The position numbers and the translations under genes were made by a program. A DNA stretch of 64,000 nt from Nakamurella sp. A5-74. GTDB taxonomy: Bacteria > Actinomycetota > Actinomycetes > Mycobacteriales > Nakamurellaceae. Of the stretch, positions 7,637 through 17,900 are shown piece by piece. Numbering within the stretch: position 1 is the stretch's first letter; each line of letters begins with the position of its first letter. Where the stretch lies: NCBI RefSeq assembly GCF_040438885.1, contig NZ_CP159218.1:1178001-1242000 (forward strand), in the 5' to 3' direction. Under the pieces are notes generated by a model. That model searched no databases, was not told where the DNA came from, and worked only from the letters and a program-made list of their open reading frames with translations.

Positions 7637-8434
7637 TCAGCCGGCCGCCGCGGTGAACACCGGCAGGTAGCCGCCGCGCTGACCGCTCTCGAACGGGTGG
7701 TAGCTGACCGTCAGGTCGGAGACGTTCAGCGCGTGCAGCCACTTGCTGCCGGAGCACAATTGGTGCCCGTCGAAGGTGCCGCGGACATCGCCGAAGACGA
7801 ACCCGGCCCGCGCAGCGGCCGCGTTGATGACGCCGTCGATCACGTTGATGCCCTCGTTGATCTTGGTGCGCGACTTCTCACTCAGGCCGACGCAGAACGT
7901 GTGGCCCAGCTCGTAGAACTCGGGATAGCTCAGCACGACCACCTGGGCGCTCGGCGCCGCCGACCTGATCGCGCCATAGGTGGTGTCGAGCTTCCCGGGC
8001 AGTTCGGCGCGACCCGTGTCCTCTGCGGCCTGGACTGCGCCGATGCAGGCACCCTCACCTTCCAGGACGCAGGTCTTGATGATGTCGCTGAAGCCGGCAT
8101 CGTTGCCCCCGACGGTGATCGAGACCAACGTCGTGGAGCTGCTGAGCGCCGAGATCTGATTGGCCAGCACGTCACCGGTCCGGGCGCCCGAGCACGCGAC
8201 GGAGCGGTAGGAGGCCGGAGCGTTCTGCGCGGCCCAGGCCGCGGAGTACGCGTTCTCCGACCGCAGGCAGTCGCCGCTGGAATCGAGGTAGTCGCCCGCG
8301 CCCACCCCGGAGGAGTACGAGTCGCCGAGCGCGACGTAGTTCACGCCGGCAGCTGCCGCGGGCAGGGTGATACCGACGGCAGCAGTGGCCGCCACGGCCA
8401 GGGCGGCGAGGCTGCGGGTGAACAGGAATCGCAT
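7637..8434 (-). CDS. Secreted SGNH/GDSL-family esterase
   Basis: 265 residues from the chosen ATG, with a clear signal peptide (residues 1-29, ending PAAAA). Block I GDSYSSG carries the nucleophile Ser. Block III GGNDAGF carries the oxyanion Asn. The C-terminal block SYHPFESG carries the catalytic His. Several Cys suit disulfides in an exported lipase/esterase of the Streptomyces GDSL type. Substrate (acyl ester or lipid) cannot be told. The start at 8434 is preferred because GGGAG lies 9 nt upstream and because it gives a proper signal peptide; a longer frame exists to 8521. It is transcribed towards the ABC remnant. Confidence 0.9.
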   Translation of the reverse strand: MRFLFTRSLAALAVAATAAVGITLPAAAAGVNYVALGDSYSSGVGAGDYLDSSGDCLRSENAYSAAWAAQNAPASYRSVACSGARTGDVLANQISALSSSTTLVSITVGGNDAGFSDIIKTCVLEGEGACIGAVQAAEDTGRAELPGKLDTTYGAIRSAAPSAQVVVLSYPEFYELGHTFCVGLSEKSRTKINEGINVIDGVINAAAARAGFVFGDVRGTFDGHQLCSGSKWLHALNVSDLTVSYHPFESGQRGGYLPVFTAAAG

Positions 8435-8568
8435 GGCGGAAACTCCCGTGATCAGGACGAGGCGCGGACCTTTCTCCCAAACCCTGGCCCCGGTCGGGGT
8501 GGCCGGCAAGTCCGAGCGCACGGAAATCGTGCGGATCCTTCCGAATTCGGCGCACCGTCACCGGGGGT

Positions 8569-9447
8569 TCAGCCGGGAAGGACGAAAGTGCCCTCCGGCG
8601 TTCGCGCGAGCAGCCCGTCGTGCAGCAGCGAGCTGACGCAACGCTCGCGCTGGGCGTCGTCGGGCCAGAGCGCGCCGACGTCGTCAGCGGCGACCGCGCC
8701 CGGTGCCGCCCGCAGCAGGGCCAGGATCCGGCCGCGCACCTGACGGTCGGTTCCGTGCCAGGTCTGCTTCGCGGCATGCACGGTGCGGGTCGGTCGCCCG
8801 ACGGCGAGCCACCGGCAGTGCTCGCGCACCGGGCACTCGTCACACCGCGGTCGGACCGACGTGCAGACCATGGCGCCGAGTTCCATCAGCGCGGCGGACA
8901 GTTCCGCTGCCGCAACTCCTTCGGCGGGGAGCAGTGGTTCCAGCAGTGCGCGATCCGCGGCGGTGGCCGGACCGGCATCGTCGTTGCCCCGCACGATCCG
9001 GTTGAGCACCCGCCGGACGTTGGTGTCGACCACCGGTACCCGCTGTCGATGGGCGAACGCGGCGACGGCGCGAGCGGTGTAGTCGCCGACACCCGGCAGC
9101 GCGAGCAGCGCATCGACATCCCACGGCACCACACCGTCGTGCTGGACGACGATCTGCGTGGCGGCTGCGTGCAGCCGGAGGGCTCGGCGCGGATAGCCCA
9201 GTCGGCCCCAGACGCGGATCGCATCGCCCGGCGCATCCGCGGCGAGCGCGGCGGGGAAGGGCCAGCGCTCCAGCCACGCCCGGAAGACCGGCAGTACTCG
9301 GCTGACCGGCGTCTGCTGCAACATGAACTCACTGACCAGCACCCCCCAGGGGCCTGCGTCCGCATTCCGCCACGGAAGATCGCGAGCCTGTTCGCGGTAG
9401 AACTGCGCCAGCAGCCCCACCGGGAGCGCGGGGGCATCGGTCGGCAC
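8569..9447 (-). CDS. mutY: A/G-specific adenine DNA glycosylase MutY
   Basis: 292 residues. The catalytic Glu lies in VSEFMLQQTPV near residue 39. The helix-hairpin-helix is LPGVGDYTARAV near 117, with the catalytic Asp of VVDTNVRR near 140. The [4Fe-4S] cluster region is CTSVRPRCDECPVREHC near 195-211. MutY removes adenine mispaired with 8-oxoguanine. The protein is shorter than E. coli MutY (about 350), and its C-terminal region is a small winged-helix-like segment without an obvious full NUDIX-like 8-oxoG domain, as in other actinobacterial MutYs. It starts at GTG, 6 nt after a TAGCGT -10 hexamer. Confidence 0.95.
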   Translation of the reverse strand: MPTDAPALPVGLLAQFYREQARDLPWRNADAGPWGVLVSEFMLQQTPVSRVLPVFRAWLERWPFPAALAADAPGDAIRVWGRLGYPRRALRLHAAATQIVVQHDGVVPWDVDALLALPGVGDYTARAVAAFAHRQRVPVVDTNVRRVLNRIVRGNDDAGPATAADRALLEPLLPAEGVAAAELSAALMELGAMVCTSVRPRCDECPVREHCRWLAVGRPTRTVHAAKQTWHGTDRQVRGRILALLRAAPGAVAADDVGALWPDDAQRERCVSSLLHDGLLARTPEGTFVLPG

Positions 9448-9453
9448 CCACCC

Positions 9454-9459
9454 ACGCTA
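9454..9459 (-). promoter_or_regulatory. -10 hexamer of leaderless mutY
   Basis: TAGCGT (minus strand) is followed by 6 nt and then the GTG start of mutY. No ribosome-binding site is present. Confidence 0.5.
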
Positions 9460-9529
9460 GCGCTCGGTCGGACACGGTCGCCGCGCTGGTCACCCGGCGT
9501 TGCTCCGCTGTTCAGCGCGCGTCCGAAGC

Positions 9530-9535
9530 TACCGT
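9530..9535 (+). promoter_or_regulatory. -10 hexamer of the Thr/Pro-rich protein gene
   Basis: TACCGT is followed by 6 nt and then GTG at 9542, the same leaderless geometry as mutY on the other strand. This is why the second of two adjacent GTG codons was chosen as start. Confidence 0.45.
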
Positions 9536-9541
9536 CCAGTG

Positions 9542-10576
9542 GTGATCAATCCGGTCGGACCCCTGCCCACCACCGTCTACTGGCGGCGCCGCGCACTGGT
9601 GATCGTGGTGGCCGTGCTGGTGCTGGTCGGTCTGATCTGGTTCGTCGTGGCCAAAGCCAGCGGATCCGGAGCGCAGCCATCGCCGACCGCTGGTACCGGC
9701 AGTTCGACGGCTCCCGCCACCGCACTCACCGGGGTGCTCGCATCGAGCGGCGGCGCAAGCGCCGGCGGGCCGAGCTCGGCTCGGAGCGGGGCCTCCTCCG
9801 GGGCGAGCGGATCGGGCTCCAGCGGAAGCAGTCCGGCCCCGAGCACCACCGGGCAGTCGAGTGTCGGCTCGTCGTCCGCGAAGCCGTCGACCACCGCGAA
9901 AGCGTCCACCACCGCACCCTCGTCCATCGCGAAGCCGTCGACCACGGGGCCGCCCACCACCAAGCCGACGACCTCCAAACCCTCGTCCACCGCGAAGCCC
10001 GCGGCCACGACGCCGACGACCACCCCGAAGTCGACGACCACCACCGAGCCGACGACCACCGAGCCGACGACCACGAAGCCGACGACCACGAAGCCCACGA
10101 CCACCAGGCCGACGACCACCAGGCCGACGACCACCAAGCCGACGACCACCAAGCCGGTCGCACCGTCGACCGATGCTCAGGGCCGATTGCTGTGCACGCC
10201 GTCGACGCTGCAGCTGACGGTCACCTCGCGGAGTGCCACCTATCCGACCGGCGCCCAGCCGGTGCTGGGCCTGAGCGTCACCAACTCGGGTTCCCAGGCA
10301 TGCACCCAGGACGTCTCAGGCAGCAAACAGGTGTTCTCGGTCTACTCAGCGTCCGGGGCGAGGGCCTGGTCGACGGCCGATTGCTTCCCCGGCACCGGCA
10401 CCGAGGTCCGGACGCTGCAGCCGGCCGAGACCGTGCAGTACAACATCCGCTGGGCCGGCACCACCTCGCGACCGGGCTGCGCGGGCGAGCGAACCACGGT
10501 GCCTGCCGGGGTCTACCAGGTACGGGCCGTGCTGGGCTCCCTGTCGGCGACCCCGGTGCGGATCACCTTCGGCTGA
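9542..10576 (+). CDS. Membrane-anchored protein with long Thr/Pro/Lys repeat stalk
   Basis: 344 residues. One N-terminal membrane helix lies at about residues 17-40 (signal anchor, preceded by RRR). A 170-residue Ser/Thr/Pro/Lys-rich stalk follows, built of TTTKPTTTRP-type pentapeptide-based repeats encoded by near-identical 15-bp units (about 10026-10155). The C-terminal extracytoplasmic beta-domain of about 125 residues has four Cys and ends SATPVRITFG. The stalk resembles O-mannosylated spacers of actinobacterial surface proteins. The end domain looks Ig/DUF4232-like in pattern but is not confidently assigned. It is divergent from mutY. Confidence 0.8.
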   Translation: MINPVGPLPTTVYWRRRALVIVVAVLVLVGLIWFVVAKASGSGAQPSPTAGTGSSTAPATALTGVLASSGGASAGGPSSARSGASSGASGSGSSGSSPAPSTTGQSSVGSSSAKPSTTAKASTTAPSSIAKPSTTGPPTTKPTTSKPSSTAKPAATTPTTTPKSTTTTEPTTTEPTTTKPTTTKPTTTRPTTTRPTTTKPTTTKPVAPSTDAQGRLLCTPSTLQLTVTSRSATYPTGAQPVLGLSVTNSGSQACTQDVSGSKQVFSVYSASGARAWSTADCFPGTGTEVRTLQPAETVQYNIRWAGTTSRPGCAGERTTVPAGVYQVRAVLGSLSATPVRITFG

Positions 10577-10828
10577 CCCGCGACGGTCGCCCTGTCGCGT
10601 TGGCGGAGATGGGGTCGAGGTCAGGCGGGGATGTCCGCGGTGGCTGGCTGCAACGATCGGACGACGGCCGGAAGCCGGCAGAGGCCGACCCGACGACGTC
10701 CGCCGCGGGGGAGTAGTTTGGCCGGACGAGAGTGACCCAGCTCACCACGCATCTGCATTCGCGGGATGGGCGTTGTCGAGGCATTCCAGCCCAGTCGTGG
10801 TCATTCACCCGGACCCGGAGGTCAACAC

Positions 10829-12043
10829 ATGGCAGGCAACAGAGGCGTTGCGTACGTCGAGCCAGGCAAGGTCGAGGTGCAGTCGATCGACTACCCGAAG
10901 CTGGAACTGCTGGACGGGCCGGGGGTGAACCCCGCCAACGTCGGCCGCAAGCTGAATCACGGCGTCATTCTCAAGGTGGTCACCACCAACATCTGTGGCA
11001 GTGACCAGCACATGGTGCGCGGGCGGACCACAGCTCCTCCGAACCTGGTACTCGGCCACGAAATCCTTGGCGAGGTCGTCGAGGCCGGTCCCGACGTCGA
11101 GTTCATCAAGGTCGGTGATGTGTGCTCGGTCCCGTTCAACATCGCCTGCGGCCGGTGCCGGAATTGCAAGGAGGGCAAGACGGGCATCTGTCTCAACGTC
11201 AATCCGGCCCGACCGGGTGCGGCCTACGGTTACGTCGACATGGGCGGCTGGGTCGGCGGACAGGCCGAGTACGTCACCGTGCCCTACGCCGACTGGAACC
11301 TGCTGCGCTTCCCTGACCGCGACCAGGCGCTGGCCAAGGTCCTGGACCTGACGATGCTGTCCGACATCTTCCCGACCGGCTTCCACGGAGCTGTCACGGC
11401 CGGGGTCAAGCCCGGTTCCACCGTCTACATCGCCGGGGCCGGCCCGGTCGGGCTGGCCGCCGCGGTCGGCGCGCAACTGCTCGGTGCCTCGGTGGTCATC
11501 GTCGCCGACCTGAACCAGGATCGGCTGGCGCAGGCGCGCAGTTTCGGCTGCGAGACCGTTGACGTGTCGAAAGGGTCGCCGCAGGACCAGATCGAGCAGA
11601 TCCTCGGTGTTCCGGAGGTCGATGCCGCAGTGGATGCGGTCGGCTTCGAAGCCCGCGGTCACGGCGGCGACGCCGGCAAGGAAGCGCCGGCGACCGTGCT
11701 CAACTCACTGATGGACGTGACCGCCGCCGGTGGCGCCATCGGCATACCGGGGCTGTACGTCACCGGCGATCCGGGCGGTATCGACGAAGCGGCCAAGGTC
11801 GGTTCGCTGTCGCTCAGCCTGGGCACCGGGTGGGCTAAGTCGATCTCGTTCACCACCGGCCAGTGCCCGGTCATGCGCTACAACCTGGGTCTGATGAAGG
11901 CGATCCTGAACGACAAGGTGCAGATCGCCAAGGCTGTCAACGCCACCGTCATCTCGCTCGACGACGCCCCAGAGGGCTACGCCGATTTCGACAAGGGCGC
12001 GGCCAGGAAATACGTCATCGCCCCGCACGGCCTGGTGGCCTGA
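10829..12043 (+). CDS. fdhA: Glutathione-independent, NAD-dependent formaldehyde dehydrogenase (zinc MDR family)
   Basis: 404 residues, close to the about 399 of Pseudomonas putida formaldehyde dehydrogenase. Zinc site: CGSDQHM near residue 57, GHE near 78. Structural zinc loop: CGRCRNCKEGKTGIC near 108-122. Rossmann motif GAGPVGLAAA near 204. The substrate-channel insert typical of this subgroup (NVNPARPGAAYGYVDMGGWVGGQAEYV) is present. The enzyme oxidises formaldehyde to formate without glutathione or mycothiol. The start at MAGNRGV is chosen for the GGAG 8 nt upstream; the frame is open to 10766. It stands alone. Confidence 0.93.
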   Translation: MAGNRGVAYVEPGKVEVQSIDYPKLELLDGPGVNPANVGRKLNHGVILKVVTTNICGSDQHMVRGRTTAPPNLVLGHEILGEVVEAGPDVEFIKVGDVCSVPFNIACGRCRNCKEGKTGICLNVNPARPGAAYGYVDMGGWVGGQAEYVTVPYADWNLLRFPDRDQALAKVLDLTMLSDIFPTGFHGAVTAGVKPGSTVYIAGAGPVGLAAAVGAQLLGASVVIVADLNQDRLAQARSFGCETVDVSKGSPQDQIEQILGVPEVDAAVDAVGFEARGHGGDAGKEAPATVLNSLMDVTAAGGAIGIPGLYVTGDPGGIDEAAKVGSLSLSLGTGWAKSISFTTGQCPVMRYNLGLMKAILNDKVQIAKAVNATVISLDDAPEGYADFDKGAARKYVIAPHGLVA

Positions 12044-12299
12044 CTGGGTTGACGGATGCTGCTGATCTCTGGTCGCCGAGCGCTCCGGGTAGCGTGATCG
12101 CGCTGCGGATCAGCTGACTCCGCTGTGTGCCGGCGGCCGGCCGGCGTCCATCGACGCCGACCGGACCGCGGCAGCCCACTTGCCGCGGATCCGGATGTCG
12201 ACCGACTCGGAGCTGGTCCGCTCGACCCGGCCGTCGACAAACGCGTGAGGGGGCGACGGCGGGTGGACCGGCCTCGCGTCGTCGCCCGACGGCGTCGTT

Positions 12300-13370
12300 T
12301 CAGCTGAACCGGTCGCTGATGGCCAGGTCGGCCAGTCGGGACAGTCCTTCACGGACCCCGCGGGCTCGGGCCTCACCGATGCCGTCGACGGTTTGCAGAT
12401 CGGCGGCGGTGGCGCCGAGCAGCGCCTGGAACGTGCTGAACTCGCTGATCAACCGCTCCAGCACCAGCGGTGGCAGCCGGTGCAAGCCCGTCAGCTGCCG
12501 ATATCCGCGAGCGCTGACCTGGTGGTCCGGGGATTCGCCACTGCGTCCGAGCGCTGCGGTGATCGCTCCCAGGTCCAGCAACGCCGTCCCGGTGAAGCCG
12601 GACAGCACCTCGACCGCGATCGCCACCTGCTCGGCGTCATCGACCGCGCAGTAGTCGCGGATCAGGAGTTCGGCGACCCCCTCGGTGCCGGCGAGCAGTT
12701 CGTCGAGCTGAAGGCCGATCAGCCGTCCGTCGGTGCCGAGCTCGATGACGTCGCCGATCAGCTCGTCGGCGATGCGGTGCACCATCAGCACCCGCTGGAT
12801 CGCGGTGACGGCCTCGCGCAGTGTGACCTGGTCCTCGATCTCCAGCTTCGACAGCGACTGTGCCACCTGGTCGAACCGCGAGCGATACCGCTCCAACGTC
12901 GACAGGGCCTGGTTGGCCCGGCCGATGATGGTGGACGGGTCGGGTACCTCGTGCCGGGTGCCGCGGTAGTATAGGGAGATGATCGACATCGAGTGGCTGA
13001 CAGCCAGCACCGGCTGGCCGACCTGACCGCCGACCCGCTCGGCGGTGCGGTGCCTGGTGCCGGATTCGACGGTCGGCAACGACGCGTCCGGCATCAGCTG
13101 CACGTTGGCGCGCAGGATGCGGGTGGCGTTCTGGTCGAGCACGACGGCGCCGTCCATCTTGCAGAGCTCGCGCAGCCGGGTCGGAGAGAACTCCACGTCG
13201 ATGACGAACCCGCCGTCGCAGATCGCTTCGACCGCCGGAGTCATACCCAGCACGATGAGTGCACCGGTGCGGCCGTGCAGGATCCGTTCCAGCCCGTCAC
13301 GCAGCGCCGTGCCCGGGGCCAGCTGGGCCAGGATGCTGAAATGATCGCTCTGATCGGGTCGGTCGTTCAC
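12300..13370 (-). CDS. disA: Diadenylate cyclase DisA (DNA integrity scanning protein)
   Basis: 356 residues. DAC domain in the first 140: DGGFVIDVEFSPTRLRELCKMDGAVVLD with the DGA motif near residue 75, and GTRHRTAER with the RHR motif near 108. A helical linker follows, then a C-terminal helix-hairpin-helix DNA-binding domain (LQTVDGIGEARARGVREGL). It condenses two ATP to c-di-AMP and is inhibited by branched DNA. It lies 61 bp downstream of radA on the same strand, the conserved actinobacterial pair in which RadA inhibits DisA. It starts at GTG, 6 nt after TAGACT, so it also has its own leaderless-type promoter. Confidence 0.98.
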   Translation of the reverse strand: MNDRPDQSDHFSILAQLAPGTALRDGLERILHGRTGALIVLGMTPAVEAICDGGFVIDVEFSPTRLRELCKMDGAVVLDQNATRILRANVQLMPDASLPTVESGTRHRTAERVGGQVGQPVLAVSHSMSIISLYYRGTRHEVPDPSTIIGRANQALSTLERYRSRFDQVAQSLSKLEIEDQVTLREAVTAIQRVLMVHRIADELIGDVIELGTDGRLIGLQLDELLAGTEGVAELLIRDYCAVDDAEQVAIAVEVLSGFTGTALLDLGAITAALGRSGESPDHQVSARGYRQLTGLHRLPPLVLERLISEFSTFQALLGATAADLQTVDGIGEARARGVREGLSRLADLAISDRFS

Positions 13371-13376
13371 CGGGTC

Positions 13377-13382
13377 AGTCTA
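13377..13382 (-). promoter_or_regulatory. -10 hexamer of disA
   Basis: TAGACT, 6 nt, then the GTG start. It lies in the 61-bp radA-disA gap, so disA can be transcribed apart from radA. Confidence 0.45.
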
Positions 13383-13431
13383 GGAGTCGTGGTCCGGGGC
13401 GCGCGGACCGATCGCCGACGCTCGACCGCGC

Positions 13432-14841
13432 TCAGCGCTGCAGCCACCGCACCACCCCTTCGTCCGACCCCACCGTTCGCAACGCCGCCCCGAGATCGCG
13501 GACCGGGACGACCGCCAGGCCGGCCGGGGCCGCCGTGTCCGTGCCCGCCGGCACGATTGCGCGGGTGAAACCGAGCCGAGCCGCTTCCGCCAGCCGTCGG
13601 CCGAGCGCGGGGACGCTCCGGATGTCGGCCGACAATCCGACCTCGCCGATGAACACGGTGCGCTGGGGCAGGGCGATGTCGCGCACCGACGACCAGACGG
13701 CCATCGCCAGCCCCAGGTCTACCGCCGGCTCGCTCACCTTGACGCCTCCGGTGGTCGCGGCGATCACATCGCAGCCGCCCAGCGCGACCCCGCCGAAGCG
13801 TTGCAGCACAGCGAGTGTCATGTTGACCCGGCTGGTGTCCAGCCCGGACACGGTGCGCCGGCCGCTCTCGCCGCCGGACTTGCACACCAGCGCCTGCACC
13901 TCCACCGGCAGCGGGCGCCTGCCCTGCAGGGCGATGGAGACGGCGCTGCCGGGAACCACCGGGCGGTCGCCGGAGACGAACACCTCCGACGGCTCCAGGA
14001 CTTCTTCGATGCCGCTTGCGGTCATCCGGAAACAGCCCACCTCGTCGGAAGCGCCGAACCGGTTCTTGACGCCGCGGACCAAGCGAACGCTGGAGTGCCG
14101 GTCGCCCTCGAAGTGCAGCACCACGTCGACCAGGTGTTCCAGGGTCCGCGGGCCGGCGATGGCACCGTCCTTGGTGACGTGGCCGACCAGCACGCAGGCC
14201 ATCCCGCGCTGTTTGGCGATCGCGGTCAGCGCTCCGGCCACTGCCCGGACCTGGGTGACGGAACCGGGGGAGGAATCGACCTCGGCCGAGGCGATCGTCT
14301 GCACCGAGTCGACGATCAGCAGCTCGGGGGCGACGGCGTCGATGTGGCCGAGCAGGGCGGAGAGCTCGGTCTCCGCGGCCAGGAACAGGTTCTCGTGCAG
14401 GGCGCCCATCCGTCCCGCGCGCAGCCGCACCTGACCGGCCGACTCCTCGCCGGTCACGATCAAGACCCGGCCCTGGCCGGACGTCGCCCAGGTCTGCGCC
14501 GCCGACAGCAGCAGGGTGGACTTTCCGACGCCGGGCTCGCCGGCCAGCAGCACGACGCTGCCCGGAACCAGCCCGCCGCCGAGCACCCGGTCGAGCTCCG
14601 TGACCCCGCTGGGGCGCGGCCGGGCGATGGTCGCATCGACCGAGGCGATCGGCTGGGCCGGGGAGGAGACGGGACCTGCGACGACCGCCCGCATGCTGCC
14701 GCGGGCCGGCCCCACCGCCGTCTCGGACAGTGATCCCCAGGCCTGGCACTCCGGGCACCGGCCCACCCACTTCGCAGCCTGATGCCCGCACTCGGTGCAC
14801 GCATAGGCAGTCCGGATGCGGGCGGCAGGTCGGGATGTCAT
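13432..14841 (-). CDS. radA: DNA repair protein RadA (Sms)
   Basis: 469 residues. An N-terminal zinc finger (CTECGHQAAKWVGRCPEC, four Cys) precedes the RecA-like ATPase with Walker A GEPGVGKS and Walker B LLIVDSVQT. The RadA-specific KNRFGASDEVG motif follows, then a Lon-protease-like C-terminal domain (about 300-469). RadA is a branch-migration motor in recombinational repair. The start at 14841 is used because TAGTGT lies 7 nt upstream (leaderless) and because the family begins close to the zinc finger; an ATG at 14871 is further out. It is transcribed towards disA. Confidence 0.97.
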   Translation of the reverse strand: MTSRPAARIRTAYACTECGHQAAKWVGRCPECQAWGSLSETAVGPARGSMRAVVAGPVSSPAQPIASVDATIARPRPSGVTELDRVLGGGLVPGSVVLLAGEPGVGKSTLLLSAAQTWATSGQGRVLIVTGEESAGQVRLRAGRMGALHENLFLAAETELSALLGHIDAVAPELLIVDSVQTIASAEVDSSPGSVTQVRAVAGALTAIAKQRGMACVLVGHVTKDGAIAGPRTLEHLVDVVLHFEGDRHSSVRLVRGVKNRFGASDEVGCFRMTASGIEEVLEPSEVFVSGDRPVVPGSAVSIALQGRRPLPVEVQALVCKSGGESGRRTVSGLDTSRVNMTLAVLQRFGGVALGGCDVIAATTGGVKVSEPAVDLGLAMAVWSSVRDIALPQRTVFIGEVGLSADIRSVPALGRRLAEAARLGFTRAIVPAGTDTAAPAGLAVVPVRDLGAALRTVGSDEGVVRWLQR

Positions 14842-14848
14842 GGCTGGA

Positions 14849-14854
14849 ACACTA
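14849..14854 (-). promoter_or_regulatory. -10 hexamer of radA
   Basis: TAGTGT, 7 nt, then ATG. No Shine-Dalgarno sequence is present. It decides between two in-frame starts. Confidence 0.45.
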
Positions 14855-14952
14855 GAACACCTGTCCGACAACGGGGCGTGACGGTGCCGTGCGTGGCGCT
14901 CGGAAAGCTCTCCGCAGCGCTGCCCCGCCCGGCGGCACCGGTCGGGCTGCCG

Positions 14953-17900
14953 TCACGGGGCAGGAACCACCGCCGTCGGCCCCGTTGTGGTCGTCCGCTG
15001 CTGGTACCCGGCGGCGGTGGCGGTCACCTGCACGGTGATCCGGCGCCCGACGGCGTTCCGGGGAACGATCAGCGTCGAGGCGGTGGCCCCCACGATCGGG
15101 GTGCCGCCGGCCAGCCAGCGGTAGGTCGAGCGCACCGGCACCTGGAACTGCGCGGCCACCGCGGTCAGCCGCGCCCCGACCCGGGCCGTACCGGTGATGC
15201 GAGGTGCCGCGGCGAGGAAGAGCACGCCGGCCCGGATGATCACCGGCGCGGTCCTGAGCACCACCGGGGTGTAGCCGGCGAGCCGGGCGGTGGTGATCAG
15301 CACCAATTTCTGGCCGACGGCGCCCGGCGGAATCCGCAGCGTCGGTCCGGAGCCGAGCTGGCGGCTACCGGTCACCCAGGTGTACTCGACGCTGACGCCG
15401 GCAACCGACCAGCTGGGCGCGACCGCGCTGACCTGCTCGCCGACCGTGGGAGCCCCGCTGATGCGGGTCGGTCGGGTCGCGGTGAAGGTGCCCGGTGTCA
15501 CGATCACCGGCGCCGAGGTGACAACTGCGGGCGCCCAACCGGCCGCTGTGCCCGTCACCGTGACGGTCAACGACTTCCCGAGGTCGGCGGGCCGGAGGGG
15601 CAGCAGCCGTCCGGTCGCACCGGCAACCGCCTGGCCGTCCACGTTCCACTGGTAGCTCGTGGCCACCGTCGTGGACGAGGACACCTCCCACACCGGCGGG
15701 TCCACCGCGACGGTGCGGCCGACGGCGGGGGTTCCGACGACGACCGGGGTCACCGTGGGAGTGGGTGCCTGCGGTTCACCGTCGGCGGCGATGGCGAACA
15801 CGTGGAACTTCGGATTCGCGCCGAAGGTGATGGAGCGCAGGGTGATTCCGGACTTCACTGGGATCGGCGCCGAGGCGAAGAGCCCGCAACCGACCGACTG
15901 CACGTCGGTGCCCCTGCCGCGGACCGGCATCGAGGACACCGTGGTGATGCCCGCGGGTGGCGTACCGCCGCACCAGTCGGGCAGGGTGACGTCCTGCCGG
16001 GTGCTGGTGCCGTCGGCGTAGGTGAGCGTCATCGTGGTGGTGATCGGTCCGTTCGCCGCTGCTCCGACGATCGCGATGCGGCTCGACCCGGCGAGCCCGT
16101 GGCTGACGTCGATCGGCCTGCCTGTCGCGACGAGGTTGTCGGCAGCGCTACCGGGCGGCGCCAGCACGAACCGCAGGTCGGCGGAGCCCGGCACCAGCTG
16201 CGGGATGCCCTGTGCCACACCGGATGTGGCGAGCGCGTCGGCGAGGTAGTACGCGGTGTCGCCGTCGAAATCCGCGTCTGCGCCGCCGCGGGTGCCGATC
16301 GCGCGCTGGGTCAGGCCGGCGGCCAGGAAGGGCTCGGTCGGCACGACGATCTGCAGCTGTGTGGTGCGCGACAGCGATCCTGCGGTGACCCGCAGCGGGA
16401 TCGAGTAGGGCCCGGGCGCCGTCCCGGCGTCCACCCGCACGGTGACGTCCGGGGTGAGCTGGGTCGGCAGTCGATCGCCCGAGATCGCTGCTGCTGTCGG
16501 CAGTTCGACCCTGAGACCGGCAGGCAGGGCTCCGTCGAGTCCGATGACGGGCGTGACGGGGGTACCGGTCTGGGCCACCACGGTCAGCGCGACCGGGGCG
16601 CTGCGGCCGGCTGCGATGGTCGTCGCCGCTGCTGCACCCGAGGCGGTCAACCGGTCCACTGGTACGGCAGTGGTCAGCGGCGCCGGAGCGGCGTCCGGCC
16701 CGGTCGCCCAGGCAGAGGGCGTCGAGCCGAGGCTGAACGCGATGCTGTCGGCCGCGGCGAGTTCGGTACCGCTGAGGTACCCGCGGTCCAGTGCCAGTCC
16801 GTCGACGTTCACCGACTGGATGTAGTGCGAGGCGTCGGAGACCCCGGGGGCGGTGAGGGTGACGATCCTGTCGGGAGCGCCGCCGGGATGCACCGCGACC
16901 CGTTCGAAGGCCGGAGTGGTCAGAGCCCACTGGTCGGTGCCTGGCACGGCCGGGTAGAGACCGATGGACGACAGGACGTGCCAGGCGGACATCGTGCCCA
17001 GGTCGTCGTTGCCGGTGACGCCGGTCGGTCCGTCGGTGAACAGCGTCAGCGCGGCCCGGACCACGTCGCTGGTCTTCCACGGCTGCCCTGCCCACAGGTA
17101 CGCGTAGGGCGCGTGCAGGTCGGGTTCGTTGTTCGGGTTGTACGTCGTGCGGCCGTAGTAGTCGTACGAACCGGTGACCCAGACGTTGTGGACGGTGTCG
17201 TCGCGATCCGTCAGCAGCGCGTCGTACGCGAAGAACTCGTCCAGCCGCTGTTGCGTCAACCCCTTGCCGCCCAACAGCTGTACCAGCTGCGGGAAGTTCT
17301 GCTGGTGCAACCAGGTGTACTGCAGCGTGGTGCCCTCGTGGAAGCCGGGCGCGTAGGCGGGATCGTCCTGCGGATCGAAGGCCCCGCCTGGCGTTCTGGC
17401 TCTGAACGTCTTCGTGTCCCGGTCCCACAGGGTGCTCGCGTTCGCCGCCCTGGTCGCGTACCGATCGGCGTCCGCACCATGGCCGAGCGCCCTGGCCATT
17501 GTCGAGAGAGTGCCGTCGGCGAGTGCGTACTCGAGCGTGGCGGAACCGCCGTGCTGCAGGTCGAAGTCGCCCTCCTTGCCGGTCGCTCCTTCGGCATAGG
17601 GCACGAAACCGTCGGCGAGGTAGCTCTCGTTGCCGGCCCGGCCGTTGTAGGGCGAGTCGGCGGGCGGGACGCCGTCGGCGTTCTGCTTCAGCACCGCGTA
17701 GGTGCGTTCCTCGTGGCCGGCGAGCAGCCCCTGGGACCAGGCGGTCACCAGGAACGGGGTCACCGGGTCGCCGGTCATGATGTTCGTCTCGACGGGGCCG
17801 TAGCTCCACCGCGGTGCCCAACCACCCTGTTCCGCTTGCAGGAGAAGGGAAACCGCCTGATCGCCGGCCTCCTTCGGCGCCAGCAGCGCGAGCAGTTGTT

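Noticed and set aside
12110-12376. 88-codon minus-strand frame between fdhA and disA
   Set aside because: It starts inside disA in another frame, and no domain was recognised. The 256-bp gap is best left as non-coding, with a weak GGGCGACG/CGTCGCCC hairpin at 12251-12287 after disA.
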